Positions 33,527-42,391 of a stretch of 64,000 nucleotides of DNA are shown one piece after another. Under the pieces are notes generated by a model that saw only the letters and a list, made by a program, of their open reading frames with translations, did not search any database and was not told the origin of the DNA. The position numbers and the translations under genes are program-made. This DNA is from Niallia endozanthoxylica. Its GTDB lineage: Bacteria; Bacillota; Bacilli; Bacillales; Cytobacillaceae. The stretch covers positions 86,548 through 150,547 of the forward strand of contig NZ_VYKL01000045.1 of assembly GCF_008710145.1 (NCBI RefSeq), written 5' to 3'. Within the stretch, counting starts at the first letter, position 1. The number at the start of each line of letters is the position of its first letter.

Positions 33527-35496
33527 TCTTTTGTTCTCCCTTCAAAATATTCATCAATTGCATCCTTAAGACTCTGCTGGGCCTCTTCAACTGAAACCCC
33601 AGTTAATTGGGTTGCGGCATTAGTTAGATGGCCTCCTCCGTTCAGAGCCTCCATAATGATTTGGACATTGATATCCCCTAAAGAACGGGCGCTAATACCA
33701 ATCATATTTTCTGAGCGCTTGGAAAGTACAAAGGATGCTTTCACTCCATCCATTGATAACAAAGTATCCGCTGTTTGAGCGAGTAACACTTGATTATATA
33801 CTTCATCTTCCTTGCCCGCAGCAATGACAATCCCATCGTGGTAATAAGAGACCGACTCAATTAGCTTGGCTCTTCTTACATACGTATCGATATCTTCCTT
33901 TAAGAAACGCTGAACTAAGACGGTGTCTGCCCCGTGAGCCCGCAAATAGGAGGCAGCGTCAAAGGTTCTTGAACCAGTTCTTAATGTGAAACTTTTCGTA
34001 TCAACAATGATTCCTGCCAACAAAGCAGTAGCCTCCAGCATTTCAATTTTACTATTCTTCGGCTGATATTCAAGTAATTCCGTTACCAGTTCAGATGTTG
34101 ATGATGCATAAGGTTCCATATACACAAGCAGCGGATGGCTGATAAATTCTTCACCGCGGCGATGGTGATCGATGACCACGGTATGATCAATCTTAGTTAA
34201 TAGTCTTTCCTCTATTACCAATGACGGCTTATGCGTATCAACAATAACTAGAAGGGTATCTTCAGTTGCAATTTCCAATGCCTGCTCAGGTGTAATAAAC
34301 CGAGAAAACAATCCCTCATTCTTTTGAATTTCCTCCATCAGTCTTCTGACACCGGTATCAATTTCATTAAAGTTAACAACAACATAGCCTTCACGCTGAT
34401 TCATCTGTGCAACCTTTAATATACCAATAGAAGCGCCAATTGCATCCATATCAGGATATTTATGTCCCATGATAATAACCTTTTCACTCTCTATGACCAA
34501 TTCCTTTAGAGCATGGGAAATAACGCGGGCTCGAACTCTAGTCCTTTTTTCAACTGGATTGGACTTACCGCCGAAAAATTTAACCTTGCCGTTTGATTGT
34601 TTAATGGCAACCTGGTCACCGCCTCTCCCAAGTGCAAGGTCAAGGCTGGATTGCGCAAGGGCACCGAGCTCTGGCAGGGAAGAGACACCTGTTCCTACCC
34701 CGATGCTTAATGTCAAGCCAACATTTTGCTTCGCTGTAGAATCACGCACATCATCCAATATCGTAAATTTCTCTTTTTCAAGGTCCTGTAAAATGGATTC
34801 ATTAAAGACTGCTATATAACGGTCAGATGATACTCTCTTAATAAACAGACCGTTTTCCTGTGCCCAACGATTTAAAATAGAGGTGACTAAGTTATTGAGA
34901 TTGCTTCTCGTAGGGTCATCCATTCCTTGTGTCACATCATCATAGTTATCAAGGAATATCACAGCAATAACTGTTCGTTCCTCCTCATAAAGCTTTTCAA
35001 TTTCAGCCTGCTCGGTAACATCTAAGAAGTAGAGAAGCTTTTCATCACGCTTATGTATGACTCGGAATTTTCGATTGTGAAGAGTTATAATCTCCGTCTC
35101 TACTTCCTGCTTTATTAAAGGTACTACCGATTCTGCTACATCGTATAATGATCTTCCTATTAGTGTATCCTCAGAAAAGCAGGATGAAATAAATGGATTT
35201 GTCCATTCAATATAATAATCATCATTAATCAGCATAATTCCAATCGGCATCTCCATTAGTGCTTCTTCTCCGACCTTTTTGACACGATAAGAAAGGGTTG
35301 AAATATATTCTTCTATTTCTTTCTTTTCCCGTTCATCATAAAGTATGATGAAAAAAAAGAGGGGAGCAACCAGGACAAATCCGGCAGCACTTATCAGCCA
35401 ATTATAGTATGCTGTGAACCCTAGAAGCACCACTGTTACACCCATCAATCCAATTAAAAGATAACGAATGGATCGCTTTTTTAAGTTTAAAGGCAT
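33523..35496 (-). CDS. gdpP: Cyclic-di-AMP phosphodiesterase GdpP
   Basis: A 657-residue membrane enzyme that degrades c-di-AMP to pApA. Two N-terminal helices (about 10-50) are followed by a PAS domain, a degenerate GGDEF domain (SIGVGTGVSSLPELGALAQS, with GRGGDQ) and a DHH/DHHA1 phosphoesterase. Metal-binding motifs are GHKYPDMDAIGAS, VDTHKP and VIDHHRRGEEF; the DHHA1 part ends in LNGGGHLTNAATQ. The start ATG has GGAG 8 bases upstream. It lies upstream of and overlaps rplI, as in other Bacillales. It probably influences potassium and cell-wall homeostasis. Confidence 0.97.
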   Translation of the reverse strand: MPLNLKKRSIRYLLIGLMGVTVVLLGFTAYYNWLISAAGFVLVAPLFFFIILYDEREKKEIEEYISTLSYRVKKVGEEALMEMPIGIMLINDDYYIEWTNPFISSCFSEDTLIGRSLYDVAESVVPLIKQEVETEIITLHNRKFRVIHKRDEKLLYFLDVTEQAEIEKLYEEERTVIAVIFLDNYDDVTQGMDDPTRSNLNNLVTSILNRWAQENGLFIKRVSSDRYIAVFNESILQDLEKEKFTILDDVRDSTAKQNVGLTLSIGVGTGVSSLPELGALAQSSLDLALGRGGDQVAIKQSNGKVKFFGGKSNPVEKRTRVRARVISHALKELVIESEKVIIMGHKYPDMDAIGASIGILKVAQMNQREGYVVVNFNEIDTGVRRLMEEIQKNEGLFSRFITPEQALEIATEDTLLVIVDTHKPSLVIEERLLTKIDHTVVIDHHRRGEEFISHPLLVYMEPYASSTSELVTELLEYQPKNSKIEMLEATALLAGIIVDTKSFTLRTGSRTFDAASYLRAHGADTVLVQRFLKEDIDTYVRRAKLIESVSYYHDGIVIAAGKEDEVYNQVLLAQTADTLLSMDGVKASFVLSKRSENMIGISARSLGDINVQIIMEALNGGGHLTNAATQLTGVSVEEAQQSLKDAIDEYFEGRTKE

Positions 35497-35525
35497 GATT
35501 TCAGCTCCTGAACAGTAGTGTTTAG

Positions 35526-36461
35526 TTATCTTAATATCCTTTTCCTTAAATCAAATCCTAAATCAATTATACCTAAAATCCACACAATATAAAGAAGAAA
35601 CGGCATAATGAATACTAAGATGGTTATGATGATTGGCAGAACCTTTGGCCACCCTTTTAAGTGACTATAGAACCATATAAAGGAAAGTCCCTGAATTACC
35701 AATAATAATTGTAGTATAAACAGGATATTTGTTAAAGCTAAATGGAAATAGCCCCCATCTTCCGCTTGAATAAATAAAGAAGCAAGCAGAGCAACTAGAA
35801 AATAATACATAAGGCTTCTTGGAAGCATAAGCTCTCTAAATGATTGCCATTCGCCAATTTTCACCCCGAACCTTTTTAGAATAGGAAAACTGACTAACTG
35901 GATAAGAAATACCGTCGCCAAGGAAATCATAACAAACATACTTGGCACAAGAGACTGAAGCAGGTCAATTCCTGCATTTAATTGTTCAATTAGAGCTCCA
36001 TTCGGTCCCTGACCAAGACTCTCTAGCATATTCATTGATTGATCAACAGATTCTCGAACTAAATCAATACTCTGTCTGATAAAATCCATTTTAAAAAAGG
36101 CAACTGCAACCGCGTATTGAATGACCAGGGTCAAAAGGAAGGTGATGGAACCCGATAAAAACACAGCAGCTCTTCCTTTTTGGTTACGGACAAAGTCACC
36201 CATAACAATTCCTGTTAATCCATAGGCAAGCGTCAATGGAATAGCAAAGAAAGTACCAACAATCAACGACAAAAGCGTAGCGGCAACCATAAAAACAACG
36301 GCAGACTGCCGGTTATGCTTTGCTGCAAACATAATAAATGGGAGGGATAGGAATAAGTTAACAACCGCTCCTAAAATCGGCACATAAATCGTGATAAGTA
36401 ACATAACAGCATATGCAGCTAATAAAATAGCACCCTCTGTCAGCTTATGTACATTTTTCAA
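35526..36461 (-). CDS. yybS: DUF2232 membrane protein YybS
   Basis: A 311-residue integral-membrane protein with about 8 hydrophobic helices (for example GAILLAAYAVMLLITIYVPI and LQLLLVIQGLSFIWFYSHLK). It matches the YybS/DUF2232 family found next to gdpP in bacilli; its biochemical role is unknown. The start is TTG 36461 (MKNVHKL), with AAGGGGTG 5 bases upstream. It lies 29 bases before gdpP and probably in the same operon. Confidence 0.88.
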   Translation of the reverse strand: MKNVHKLTEGAILLAAYAVMLLITIYVPILGAVVNLFLSLPFIMFAAKHNRQSAVVFMVAATLLSLIVGTFFAIPLTLAYGLTGIVMGDFVRNQKGRAAVFLSGSITFLLTLVIQYAVAVAFFKMDFIRQSIDLVRESVDQSMNMLESLGQGPNGALIEQLNAGIDLLQSLVPSMFVMISLATVFLIQLVSFPILKRFGVKIGEWQSFRELMLPRSLMYYFLVALLASLFIQAEDGGYFHLALTNILFILQLLLVIQGLSFIWFYSHLKGWPKVLPIIITILVFIMPFLLYIVWILGIIDLGFDLRKRILR

Positions 36462-36578
36462 TTTTACACCCCTTACTGAGGATTATGTTCATTTTTCCTT
36501 ATTACTTCATTTTATCGACTATCTTCTTGATGTTCAACCATCCTACTCATGAAGCACAATAGGCTCAACAATCTTATG

Positions 36579-36614
36579 AACAAAATAAAAAGGACACCAT
36601 TCAAGATGTCCTTT
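36579..36614 (-). terminator. Terminator of rpsF-ssb-rpsR
   Basis: An 8-bp stem (AAAGGACA/TGTCCTTT) with a 10-base loop is followed by TTTTATTTTG on the minus strand, 20 bases after rpsR. Confidence 0.85.
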
Positions 36615-36634
36615 CATTTTTATCAATCTGTTAA

Positions 36635-36877
36635 TTATTCGCCAGATACGTATGGTAATAATGCCATTGTACGAGAACGTTTAATAGCAGTTGTTAATTT
36701 ACGTTGGTATTTAGCGCTTGTACCAGTCACACGACGAGGTAAAATTTTACCGCGTTCAGAGATGAATTTTTTCAATAAATCTACATCTTTATAGTCGATG
36801 TGAGTGATACCATTTGCTGTGAAATAGCAAACTTTACGACGTTTTGCACGTCCGCCTCTGCGTCCACCCATTGCCAT
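36635..36877 (-). CDS. rpsR: 30S ribosomal protein S18
   Basis: An 80-residue protein with the family sequence GGRRGGRAKRRKVCYFTANG, then DYKDVDLLKKFISERGKILP and RRVTGTSAKYQRKLTTAIKR. It pairs with S6 in the small subunit. It is the last gene of the rpsF-ssb-rpsR operon, 50 bases after ssb. Confidence 0.98.
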   Translation of the reverse strand: MAMGGRRGGRAKRRKVCYFTANGITHIDYKDVDLLKKFISERGKILPRRVTGTSAKYQRKLTTAIKRSRTMALLPYVSGE

Positions 36878-36927
36878 AGTTCATTCACTCCTTTACAAAT
36901 ATTTTATTCCGTTCAAAGGCTTTCGTA

Positions 36928-37455
36928 TTAGAATGGAAGATCATCATCAGAAATATCAATTTGACCGTCCTGAGCAAATGGATCCTCATCCAAACGGGTA
37001 TAGCCTTGATTGTTTGGTCTGTTTGGCTGTTGACGCTGCTGATTCTGATTGTTGTTTCCGTAACCGTAATCCTGAGGACCGCCGCCGAAGCCGGCATTGC
37101 CAAAGTCGCCTCTGCCACCGCCGCCGCCAGAACTGCCTTTGGGTTCTAAGAATTGTACACCTTCAGCAACAATCTCCGTAACGTAAACGCGTTTGCCATC
37201 TTGTCCTTCGTAATTTCGTGTTTGGATACGACCATCCACGCCAGCAAGACTTCCTTTTTTCAAGAAGTTTGCCACGTTTTCAGCCTGTTTACGCCAAACT
37301 ACGCAATTAATAAAGTCTGCTTCCCGCTCACCTTGTTGATTTGAAAATGTACGATTCACAGCCAAAGTGAAAGTTGCAACAGCTACACCGCTTGGCGTAT
37401 AACGCAGTTCAGGGTCCTTTGTTAGACGACCAACAAGAATAACACGATTGATCAT
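36928..37455 (-). CDS. ssb: Single-stranded DNA-binding protein SSB
   Basis: A 175-residue replication protein. An N-terminal OB fold (MINRVILVGRLTKDPELRYT, FINCVVWRKQAENVANFLKK) covers about 1-108. It is followed by a Gly/Gln/Asn-rich disordered linker and the conserved tip DDDLPF, which recruits replication and repair proteins. The start is ATG 37455, with GGAAGGAG 9 bases upstream; an earlier in-frame TTG is too close to that site. The operon position between S6 and S18 identifies it as the essential SsbA type. Confidence 0.97.
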   Translation of the reverse strand: MINRVILVGRLTKDPELRYTPSGVAVATFTLAVNRTFSNQQGEREADFINCVVWRKQAENVANFLKKGSLAGVDGRIQTRNYEGQDGKRVYVTEIVAEGVQFLEPKGSSGGGGGRGDFGNAGFGGGPQDYGYGNNNQNQQRQQPNRPNNQGYTRLDEDPFAQDGQIDISDDDLPF

Positions 37456-37521
37456 CAGAATCAACTCCTTCCAACAGCTATTTGTTTCCTGTAATACAAG
37501 TTTTGCAAATTTATATTAAAA

Positions 37522-37809
37522 TTACTTTTCGTTTTTAACAACAATATGACGAATGATGTCTTCACTGATTTTAGCTAGACGGCTGAATTCTTCAACTGCA
37601 GCTGGCTCAGCATTAACATTGATTAGCTGGTAATAACCATCGCGGAAATCATTGATTTCATATGCAAGACGGCGTTTACCCCAATCTTTAGCTTCTGTAA
37701 TTTCCGCGCCATTATCAGTTAAGATACCATTAAAACGCTCTACAAGAGCCTTTTTAGCTTCATCTTCAATATTTGGGCGGATGATGTACATAACTTCGTA
37801 CTTTCTCAT
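37522..37809 (-). CDS. rpsF: 30S ribosomal protein S6
   Basis: A 95-residue protein (MRKYEVMYIIRPNIEDEAKK, WGKRRLAYEINDFRDGYYQL). It forms a heterodimer with S18. The start is ATG 37809, with AAAGGAGGTGA 7 bases upstream. The 5' untranslated region carries a candidate S6:S18-binding leader at 37815-37857, suggesting autoregulation of rpsF-ssb-rpsR. Confidence 0.98.
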   Translation of the reverse strand: MRKYEVMYIIRPNIEDEAKKALVERFNGILTDNGAEITEAKDWGKRRLAYEINDFRDGYYQLINVNAEPAAVEEFSRLAKISEDIIRHIVVKNEK

Positions 37810-37814
37810 CACGT

Positions 37815-37857
37815 TCACCTCCTTTTGGTCTAAGCGGCCCATATTGGGCAAGGAGCA
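37815..37857 (-). promoter_or_regulatory. S6:S18 ribosomal-protein leader
   Basis: On the minus strand GCTCCTTGCCCAATATGGGC is followed by CGCTTAGACCAAAAGGAG. GCCC/GGGC form the inner stem and CTCCTT/AAGGAG the outer one, leaving the CCG bulge bound by the S6-S18 dimer in known leaders. It overlaps the ribosome-binding site of rpsF. Confidence 0.72.
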
Positions 37858-37930
37858 ATTATTCATTACTCACAGAATGAAATTATAGCATAGCGATAAA
37901 TGAAAAGCAATGTCGAATTAAAAATAATAA

Positions 37931-37994
37931 AGGTGTCAGGCACCACAGATGGACAAATATACGTACTTTGTCTTTTTGTGGCGCCTGACACCTT
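37931..37994. repeat. GGTGTCAGGCACC palindromic repeat
   Basis: AGGTGTCAGGCACCACA and, inverted, TGTGGCGCCTGACACCT enclose 29 bases. A closely related copy is at 41513. It stands between ychF and rpsF, where it could act as a terminator. Confidence 0.8.
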
Positions 37995-38005
37995 AGGTTT
38001 ATTGA

Positions 38006-39106
38006 TTATACATTGAAACGGAAGTGCATGACATCTCCGTCTTTTACTACATATTCCTTACCTTCAAGACGAACTTTACCAGCTTCTTTTGCAGCCACCA
38101 TATTTCCAGCTGCTAACAGATCCTCATATGATACTGTTTCAGCACGGATAAATCCTTTTTCAAAGTCGGAGTGGATAACGCCTGCACATTGCGGCGCCTT
38201 CATGCCGGTACGGAACGTCCATGCACGTACTTCTTGTACACCAGCTGTAAAATAAGTAGCTAATCCTAATAAGCTATATGCCGCTCTAATCAATTGGTCA
38301 AGACCTGATTCAGCAATTCCAAGCTCTGAAAGGAACATTTCTTTCTCTTCTCCTTCAAGCTCAGAAATTTCTTCCTCAATCTTGGCACAAATAACGATTA
38401 CTTCTGCATCTTCTTTTGCTGCAAACTCTTTAACCATTTGCACATAAGGATTGCCAGATGGGTCTGCTACATCATCTTCACTCACATTGGCCACATATAG
38501 AACTGGCTTAATTGTAAGAAGATGAAGAGCCTTTACATATTTCTGCTCTTCTTCTGTAAATTCAACTGTTCTTGCCGGCTTGTCTGCCTCAAAGGCTTCT
38601 TTCAGTTTTTGTAAAGCATCAAACTCAACAACAGCATCTTTGTCTTTTTGTTTCGCTAATTTTTCAACACGACCGATACGTTTTTCAACTGATTCAAGAT
38701 CCGCTAAAATCAACTCAAGATTAATTACTTCAATATCGTCAATTGGATTGACTTTTCCTGAAACATGCGTAATATTTTCATCCTCAAAGCAGCGGACAAC
38801 CTGACAGATAGCGTCTACTTCACGAATATGAGATAAGAATTTGTTTCCTAATCCTTCACCTTTACTTGCTCCTTTTACAATCCCGGCAATGTCAGTAAAT
38901 TCAAATGTTGTCGGTACCGTTTTTTTCGGCTGAACCAATTCCGTTAGTTTATTCAGACGATCATCAGGTACCTCTACAACTCCCACGTTCGGATCAATTG
39001 TACAAAATGGATAATTGGCAGACTCAGCGCCTGCCTGGGTTATTGCATTAAATAAAGTAGACTTCCCGACATTCGGTAATCCTACAATTCCAGCTGTTAA
39101 AGCCAT
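38006..39106 (-). CDS. ychF: Redox-regulated ATPase/GTPase YchF (Obg family)
   Basis: A 366-residue P-loop NTPase. The nucleotide loop GLPNVGKSTLFNAI is near residue 8, with DIAGIVKGASKGEGLGNKFL as G3. A helical insertion and a C-terminal TGS domain (AWTFRTGMKAPQCAGVIHSD) follow. It binds ribosomes and prefers ATP. The start is ATG 39106, with GGAG 8 bases upstream; a GTG three codons earlier overlaps that site. Length equals the B. subtilis protein. Confidence 0.96.
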   Translation of the reverse strand: MALTAGIVGLPNVGKSTLFNAITQAGAESANYPFCTIDPNVGVVEVPDDRLNKLTELVQPKKTVPTTFEFTDIAGIVKGASKGEGLGNKFLSHIREVDAICQVVRCFEDENITHVSGKVNPIDDIEVINLELILADLESVEKRIGRVEKLAKQKDKDAVVEFDALQKLKEAFEADKPARTVEFTEEEQKYVKALHLLTIKPVLYVANVSEDDVADPSGNPYVQMVKEFAAKEDAEVIVICAKIEEEISELEGEEKEMFLSELGIAESGLDQLIRAAYSLLGLATYFTAGVQEVRAWTFRTGMKAPQCAGVIHSDFEKGFIRAETVSYEDLLAAGNMVAAKEAGKVRLEGKEYVVKDGDVMHFRFNV

Positions 39107-39235
39107 CCTCGTCACTCCTCAAGATATAGTAGCAAAAGTCAATACAACCTCTATTTTCAAGTAAAAATTATTTCATTTTTACCAAGTAAAACGAATACAA
39201 ACCTCAAACAATTATAGTGATTTATTACGAAATGC

Positions 39236-39412
39236 GCAAGGTGCCTGCTTATGAGGAACGCAGACTAAAAGCGCCACATCCTGCGGCAACGTCTGCATGG
39301 CCCGCATCCTGCGGGCCTCAAGCATAAGACGAGCCGTCAAGAAGGTTGTTCTTTAACCTTCTTGACGGCTTGGCTGTAGACCAAAGAGCCGATGGCGCCT
39401 GGAGCTAGACAT
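39236..39412. repeat. Interspersed repeat, CTAGCTCCAGCGCC family, large copy
   Basis: It ends with GGCGCCTGGAGCTAGAC and contains a hairpin of CCGTCAAGAAGGTT and AACCTTCTTGACGG (39336-39371). It also holds CCCGCATCCTGCGGGCC. The hairpin and flanking AAGACGAG recur at 48090-48302. It fills the gap between ychF and the DUF951 gene. Confidence 0.75.
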
Positions 39413-39431
39413 CTCCAAAAAGAGCAAATGA

Positions 39432-39638
39432 TTATTCAAGTTCTTCCTCATGTTTTACGAGTATTTTTTTCATTTTACGGGTAAACTCTTTTCTTGGAAT
39501 CATAACACTATGTGAGCAGCCTTCACATTTGATGCGGATATCCATCCCTAATCTGATAATTTTCCAGCGGTTCGTTCCACACGGATGGGCCTTTTTCATT
39601 TCTACAATATCATTCAAACCAAATTCTTTTGTTTCCAT
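39432..39638 (-). CDS. DUF951 family protein
   Basis: A 68-residue protein of the DUF951 family (METKEFGLNDIVEMKKAHPC then GTNRWKIIRLGMDIRIKCEG and CSHSVMIPRKEF). Three cysteines and the HPC motif could bind metal. The function is unknown. The start is ATG 39638, with AGGAGG 7 bases upstream; the long in-frame extension upstream overlaps mscS and is not coding. It lies 19 bases after the mechanosensitive channel gene, as in B. subtilis yyaE-yyaF neighbourhoods. Confidence 0.9.
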   Translation of the reverse strand: METKEFGLNDIVEMKKAHPCGTNRWKIIRLGMDIRIKCEGCSHSVMIPRKEFTRKMKKILVKHEEELE

Positions 39639-39657
39639 TCCAATACCTCCTATTCCG

Positions 39658-40545
39658 CTATACTCCTTTTTTATAGGCCGCTTCATGTTCCTGCCTAGAA
39701 TACATGACAAGCCTTGGATACGGGATTTCAATTCCGTTTTTATCCAAACAAAGCTTAATTTCCTTTCTCAATTCTCTGGCAATGGGAAAATGCTTCATGG
39801 GAGCTGTTTCAGCCGTAACCCGCAGCATCACTTCTGAAGCACCCATACTCTGAACACCCAACAATTGAGGCTCTGATACAATATCTTCATATTTATCCCT
39901 TAGTGTAACAAGTAAATCTTTAATGACTTGCTCTACTCTTTTTATATCTTCTTCATAAGAAACGTTGATGTCAACAACCGCAATACTATTGTGGAGGGAA
40001 AAATTAGTTACTTCAATAATACTTCCATTCGGTAAAATATGAAGTTCTCCTGTCCACTGTTTAATTTTTGTCGTCCGTAAACCGATTTCTTCAACCGTTC
40101 CTTCGAACTGGCCAATTCGTACATGGTCACCGACGGAAAATTGATCTTCAAAAATGATAAAAAATCCTGTAATAATATCCTTTACAAGGCTTTGTGCTCC
40201 AAACCCGACCGCTAACCCAACAATTCCGGCTCCTGCTAACAGAGCTCCAACATCGATGGTAAGGGTTGAAAGAATCATTAATATCGCAATGAAGTAGATA
40301 ACATACGTCAAAACATTTTGTAATAGCTTTAAAAGTGTTGCTTCCCGGCGTTCAGAAATTCTTAGCGGCGAATGCCTTCTGGCAGCAAAGATGTTTTGAA
40401 TGGCAAGTTTTCCAAGCCGAACAATAAGCATGCTAAAAATAATAATACCTAATATCTTCAAACAACCTTCACCAATGCTTAACCAAATTTCCTCATTTGA
40501 CAACTTTTCCGAAATATTTCGTATGATTTTTGTAAAATAATTCAT
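39658..40545 (-). CDS. Small-conductance mechanosensitive channel (MscS family)
   Basis: A 295-residue channel with three membrane helices. The third, pore-lining helix is AGIVGLAVGFGAQSLVKDII with regularly spaced Gly/Ala. The cytoplasmic beta domain follows (DQFSVGDHVRIGQFEGTVEE then IGLRTTKIKQWTGELHILPN). It opens under membrane tension to release osmolytes. The start ATG has GGTGAG just upstream. The product is of the short bacillar type found between ychF and yyaC. Confidence 0.95.
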   Translation of the reverse strand: MNYFTKIIRNISEKLSNEEIWLSIGEGCLKILGIIIFSMLIVRLGKLAIQNIFAARRHSPLRISERREATLLKLLQNVLTYVIYFIAILMILSTLTIDVGALLAGAGIVGLAVGFGAQSLVKDIITGFFIIFEDQFSVGDHVRIGQFEGTVEEIGLRTTKIKQWTGELHILPNGSIIEVTNFSLHNSIAVVDINVSYEEDIKRVEQVIKDLLVTLRDKYEDIVSEPQLLGVQSMGASEVMLRVTAETAPMKHFPIARELRKEIKLCLDKNGIEIPYPRLVMYSRQEHEAAYKKGV

Positions 40546-40864
40546 CTTCTCACCCTAAATATTTTTTTGTATTTCTATTTCTAAAACATCATTTTAACAA
40601 CTATCGATTTCACTTTGAAGAAGAATGTTTTCACTTTCTTTATCAAGCGGTTTTACATTATAAAGTTTTTACTATTCCCTCATGAAAAATTAAATCATCA
40701 AAGATATGTATAGATATTGATAAGTATCCGTATACTAATAGAAAACTGTTTATGAAAAGGATTTATAAAGGTCTCTTCAATATTTACAATAGTCAGTTCT
40801 TTAATAGATTCCTTTGTAAAGAGTCCCAATCCATTTACCAGCTTTTAAATAGGGGGGAGAGTAC
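40546..40864. other. Divergent promoter region, no gene seen
   Basis: This 319-bp gap separates the divergent mscS and yyaC genes. It is AT-rich, ends with the strong ribosome-binding site AGGGGGGAGAG for yyaC, and has no recognised RNA or repeat. Confidence 0.4.
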
Positions 40865-41503
40865 ATGTTGAATTATAAATCGAGCCTTTTTAATAAAATA
40901 AAAAATGAAGAAGTCAGAGTGAACCATCATGAAGAAGATGCTGTAGATAAGGTGGCAAAGGAATTATTCGCAAGAATGCCCGCATCATTAAGTAATCGTC
41001 CCATCGTCTTTGTCTGCATCGGAACAGACCGTTCAACAGGCGACTCCTTAGGACCGCTAATCGGCACCTTACTCCAAGAAAAAACACCTCAATCCTTTCA
41101 CGTATATGGAACATTAGCAAACCCAATTCACGCCTTAAATTTATCTGAGAAATTAACAGAAATTAAAACAAAGCATATAAATCCATTTATTATCGGTATT
41201 GATGCCTGCTTAGGAAGACTCAAAAGTGTGGGTGTCATCCAAATAGGAAGTGGACCAGTCAAGCCCGGTTCAGGAGTCAATAAAGATCTCCCAGCCGTCG
41301 GAGATATCCATATTACAGGCATAGTCAATGTAAGTGGATTCATGGAGTATTTTGTTTTGCAAAATACAAGACTTCATCTTGTGATGGAAATGGCCAAAAC
41401 CATTGCTGACGGCATTTATCATACAAGCAAGTACTATGAACCAAAATACTCCTTTTCTAAACTAAAATGGACCATAGACCATAACCAAGAACAAACAAAC
41501 TAA
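40865..41503 (+). CDS. yyaC: Sporulation protein YyaC (DUF1256)
   Basis: A 212-residue protein of the YyaC/DUF1256 family, related in fold to the germination protease GPR. Conserved blocks are FVCIGTDRSTGDSLGPLIGT, YGTLANPIHALNL and FIIGIDACLG, then VGDIHITGIVNVSGFMEYFV. In B. subtilis it is expressed in the forespore. It is one of the few plus-strand genes left of oriC, as in B. subtilis. The family is found in spore formers. Confidence 0.93.
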   Translation: MLNYKSSLFNKIKNEEVRVNHHEEDAVDKVAKELFARMPASLSNRPIVFVCIGTDRSTGDSLGPLIGTLLQEKTPQSFHVYGTLANPIHALNLSEKLTEIKTKHINPFIIGIDACLGRLKSVGVIQIGSGPVKPGSGVNKDLPAVGDIHITGIVNVSGFMEYFVLQNTRLHLVMEMAKTIADGIYHTSKYYEPKYSFSKLKWTIDHNQEQTN

Positions 41504-41512
41504 ATATATCTT

Positions 41513-41576
41513 ATGGTGTCAGGCACCGCAAAAAGACATTTTGCTTCAGTTTGTCCTTTTGTGGTGCCTGACACTT
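41513..41576. repeat. GGTGTCAGGCACC palindromic repeat
   Basis: GGTGTCAGGCACCGCA (41515) and, inverted, TGTGGTGCCTGACAC (41560-41574) enclose about 30 bases. It lies between the convergent yyaC and DUF554 genes and may work as a bidirectional terminator. Confidence 0.8.
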
Positions 41577-41578
41577 TA

Positions 41579-42283
41579 TTAAGAAATAAAATACATTCCT
41601 GTAACAATAACTGTTGTGACAAGAATTCCGGGTAATAGATTGGCTACCCTTATTTTTGTTAATCCTGTCACATTCAAACCGATGGCAATAATCATAATTC
41701 CACCTGTCGCCGTCATCTCAACGATAAACTGGTCCATTAAGGCAGCAGGGACTATACGGTCAATTTGAGTAGCAAATAAAGCAATAAGTCCTTGATATAA
41801 GAAGACTGGAATTGCTGAAAAGATCACACCAATCCCTAATGTAGTAGTTAAGATAAACGCAGTAATTCCATCAAGAATTCCCTTTGTATACAGAACCGAG
41901 TGATCACCACGAATCCCGCTGTCCAACGCTCCAAGGATGGCCATAGCACCAATAACAAAAATTAGGGTAGCTGTAACAAAGCCCTGTGCAATGCTGCCCT
42001 GTGCTTTGGGACCCAATTTATTTTCCAGCCAGATTCCCAAATTATTCAGCTTATCCTCGAGTCTTAACATTTCACCTATCATCGTACCAAACGCCAGACT
42101 CAAAATAACAATCAAGAAGTTTTCACTTTTAAACCCCATTTGAATTCCCAAAACCACAACAGCAAGTCCTATAGCATACATAATAGTCATTTTCATTTGT
42201 TCGGGAATCCGATTGAGGAACTTGCCAATAATGGACCCAAAAATAATTAAGAGACTATTCACGGCCGTCCCTAATATAAACAT
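41579..42283 (-). CDS. DUF554 membrane protein
   Basis: A 234-residue integral-membrane protein with six to seven helices (MFILGTAVNSLLIIFGSIIG, VTATLIFVIGAMAILGALDS). It matches DUF554, a possible small-ion or transport family without a proven substrate. The start is ATG 42283, with GAGGTGA 5 bases upstream; the 18-codon extension has no site. The parB gene lies 100 bases upstream in the same direction. Confidence 0.9.
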   Translation of the reverse strand: MFILGTAVNSLLIIFGSIIGKFLNRIPEQMKMTIMYAIGLAVVVLGIQMGFKSENFLIVILSLAFGTMIGEMLRLEDKLNNLGIWLENKLGPKAQGSIAQGFVTATLIFVIGAMAILGALDSGIRGDHSVLYTKGILDGITAFILTTTLGIGVIFSAIPVFLYQGLIALFATQIDRIVPAALMDQFIVEMTATGGIMIIAIGLNVTGLTKIRVANLLPGILVTTVIVTGMYFIS

Positions 42284-42391
42284 CACTTTCACCTCATAAG
42301 AAGAAGGGAGGGATACCCCCTGTCTATATTCTTTCATTTATTCTATCCATTTCAAAAAAATAAACCATCCAAGTTTGATGGTTTACATGAC

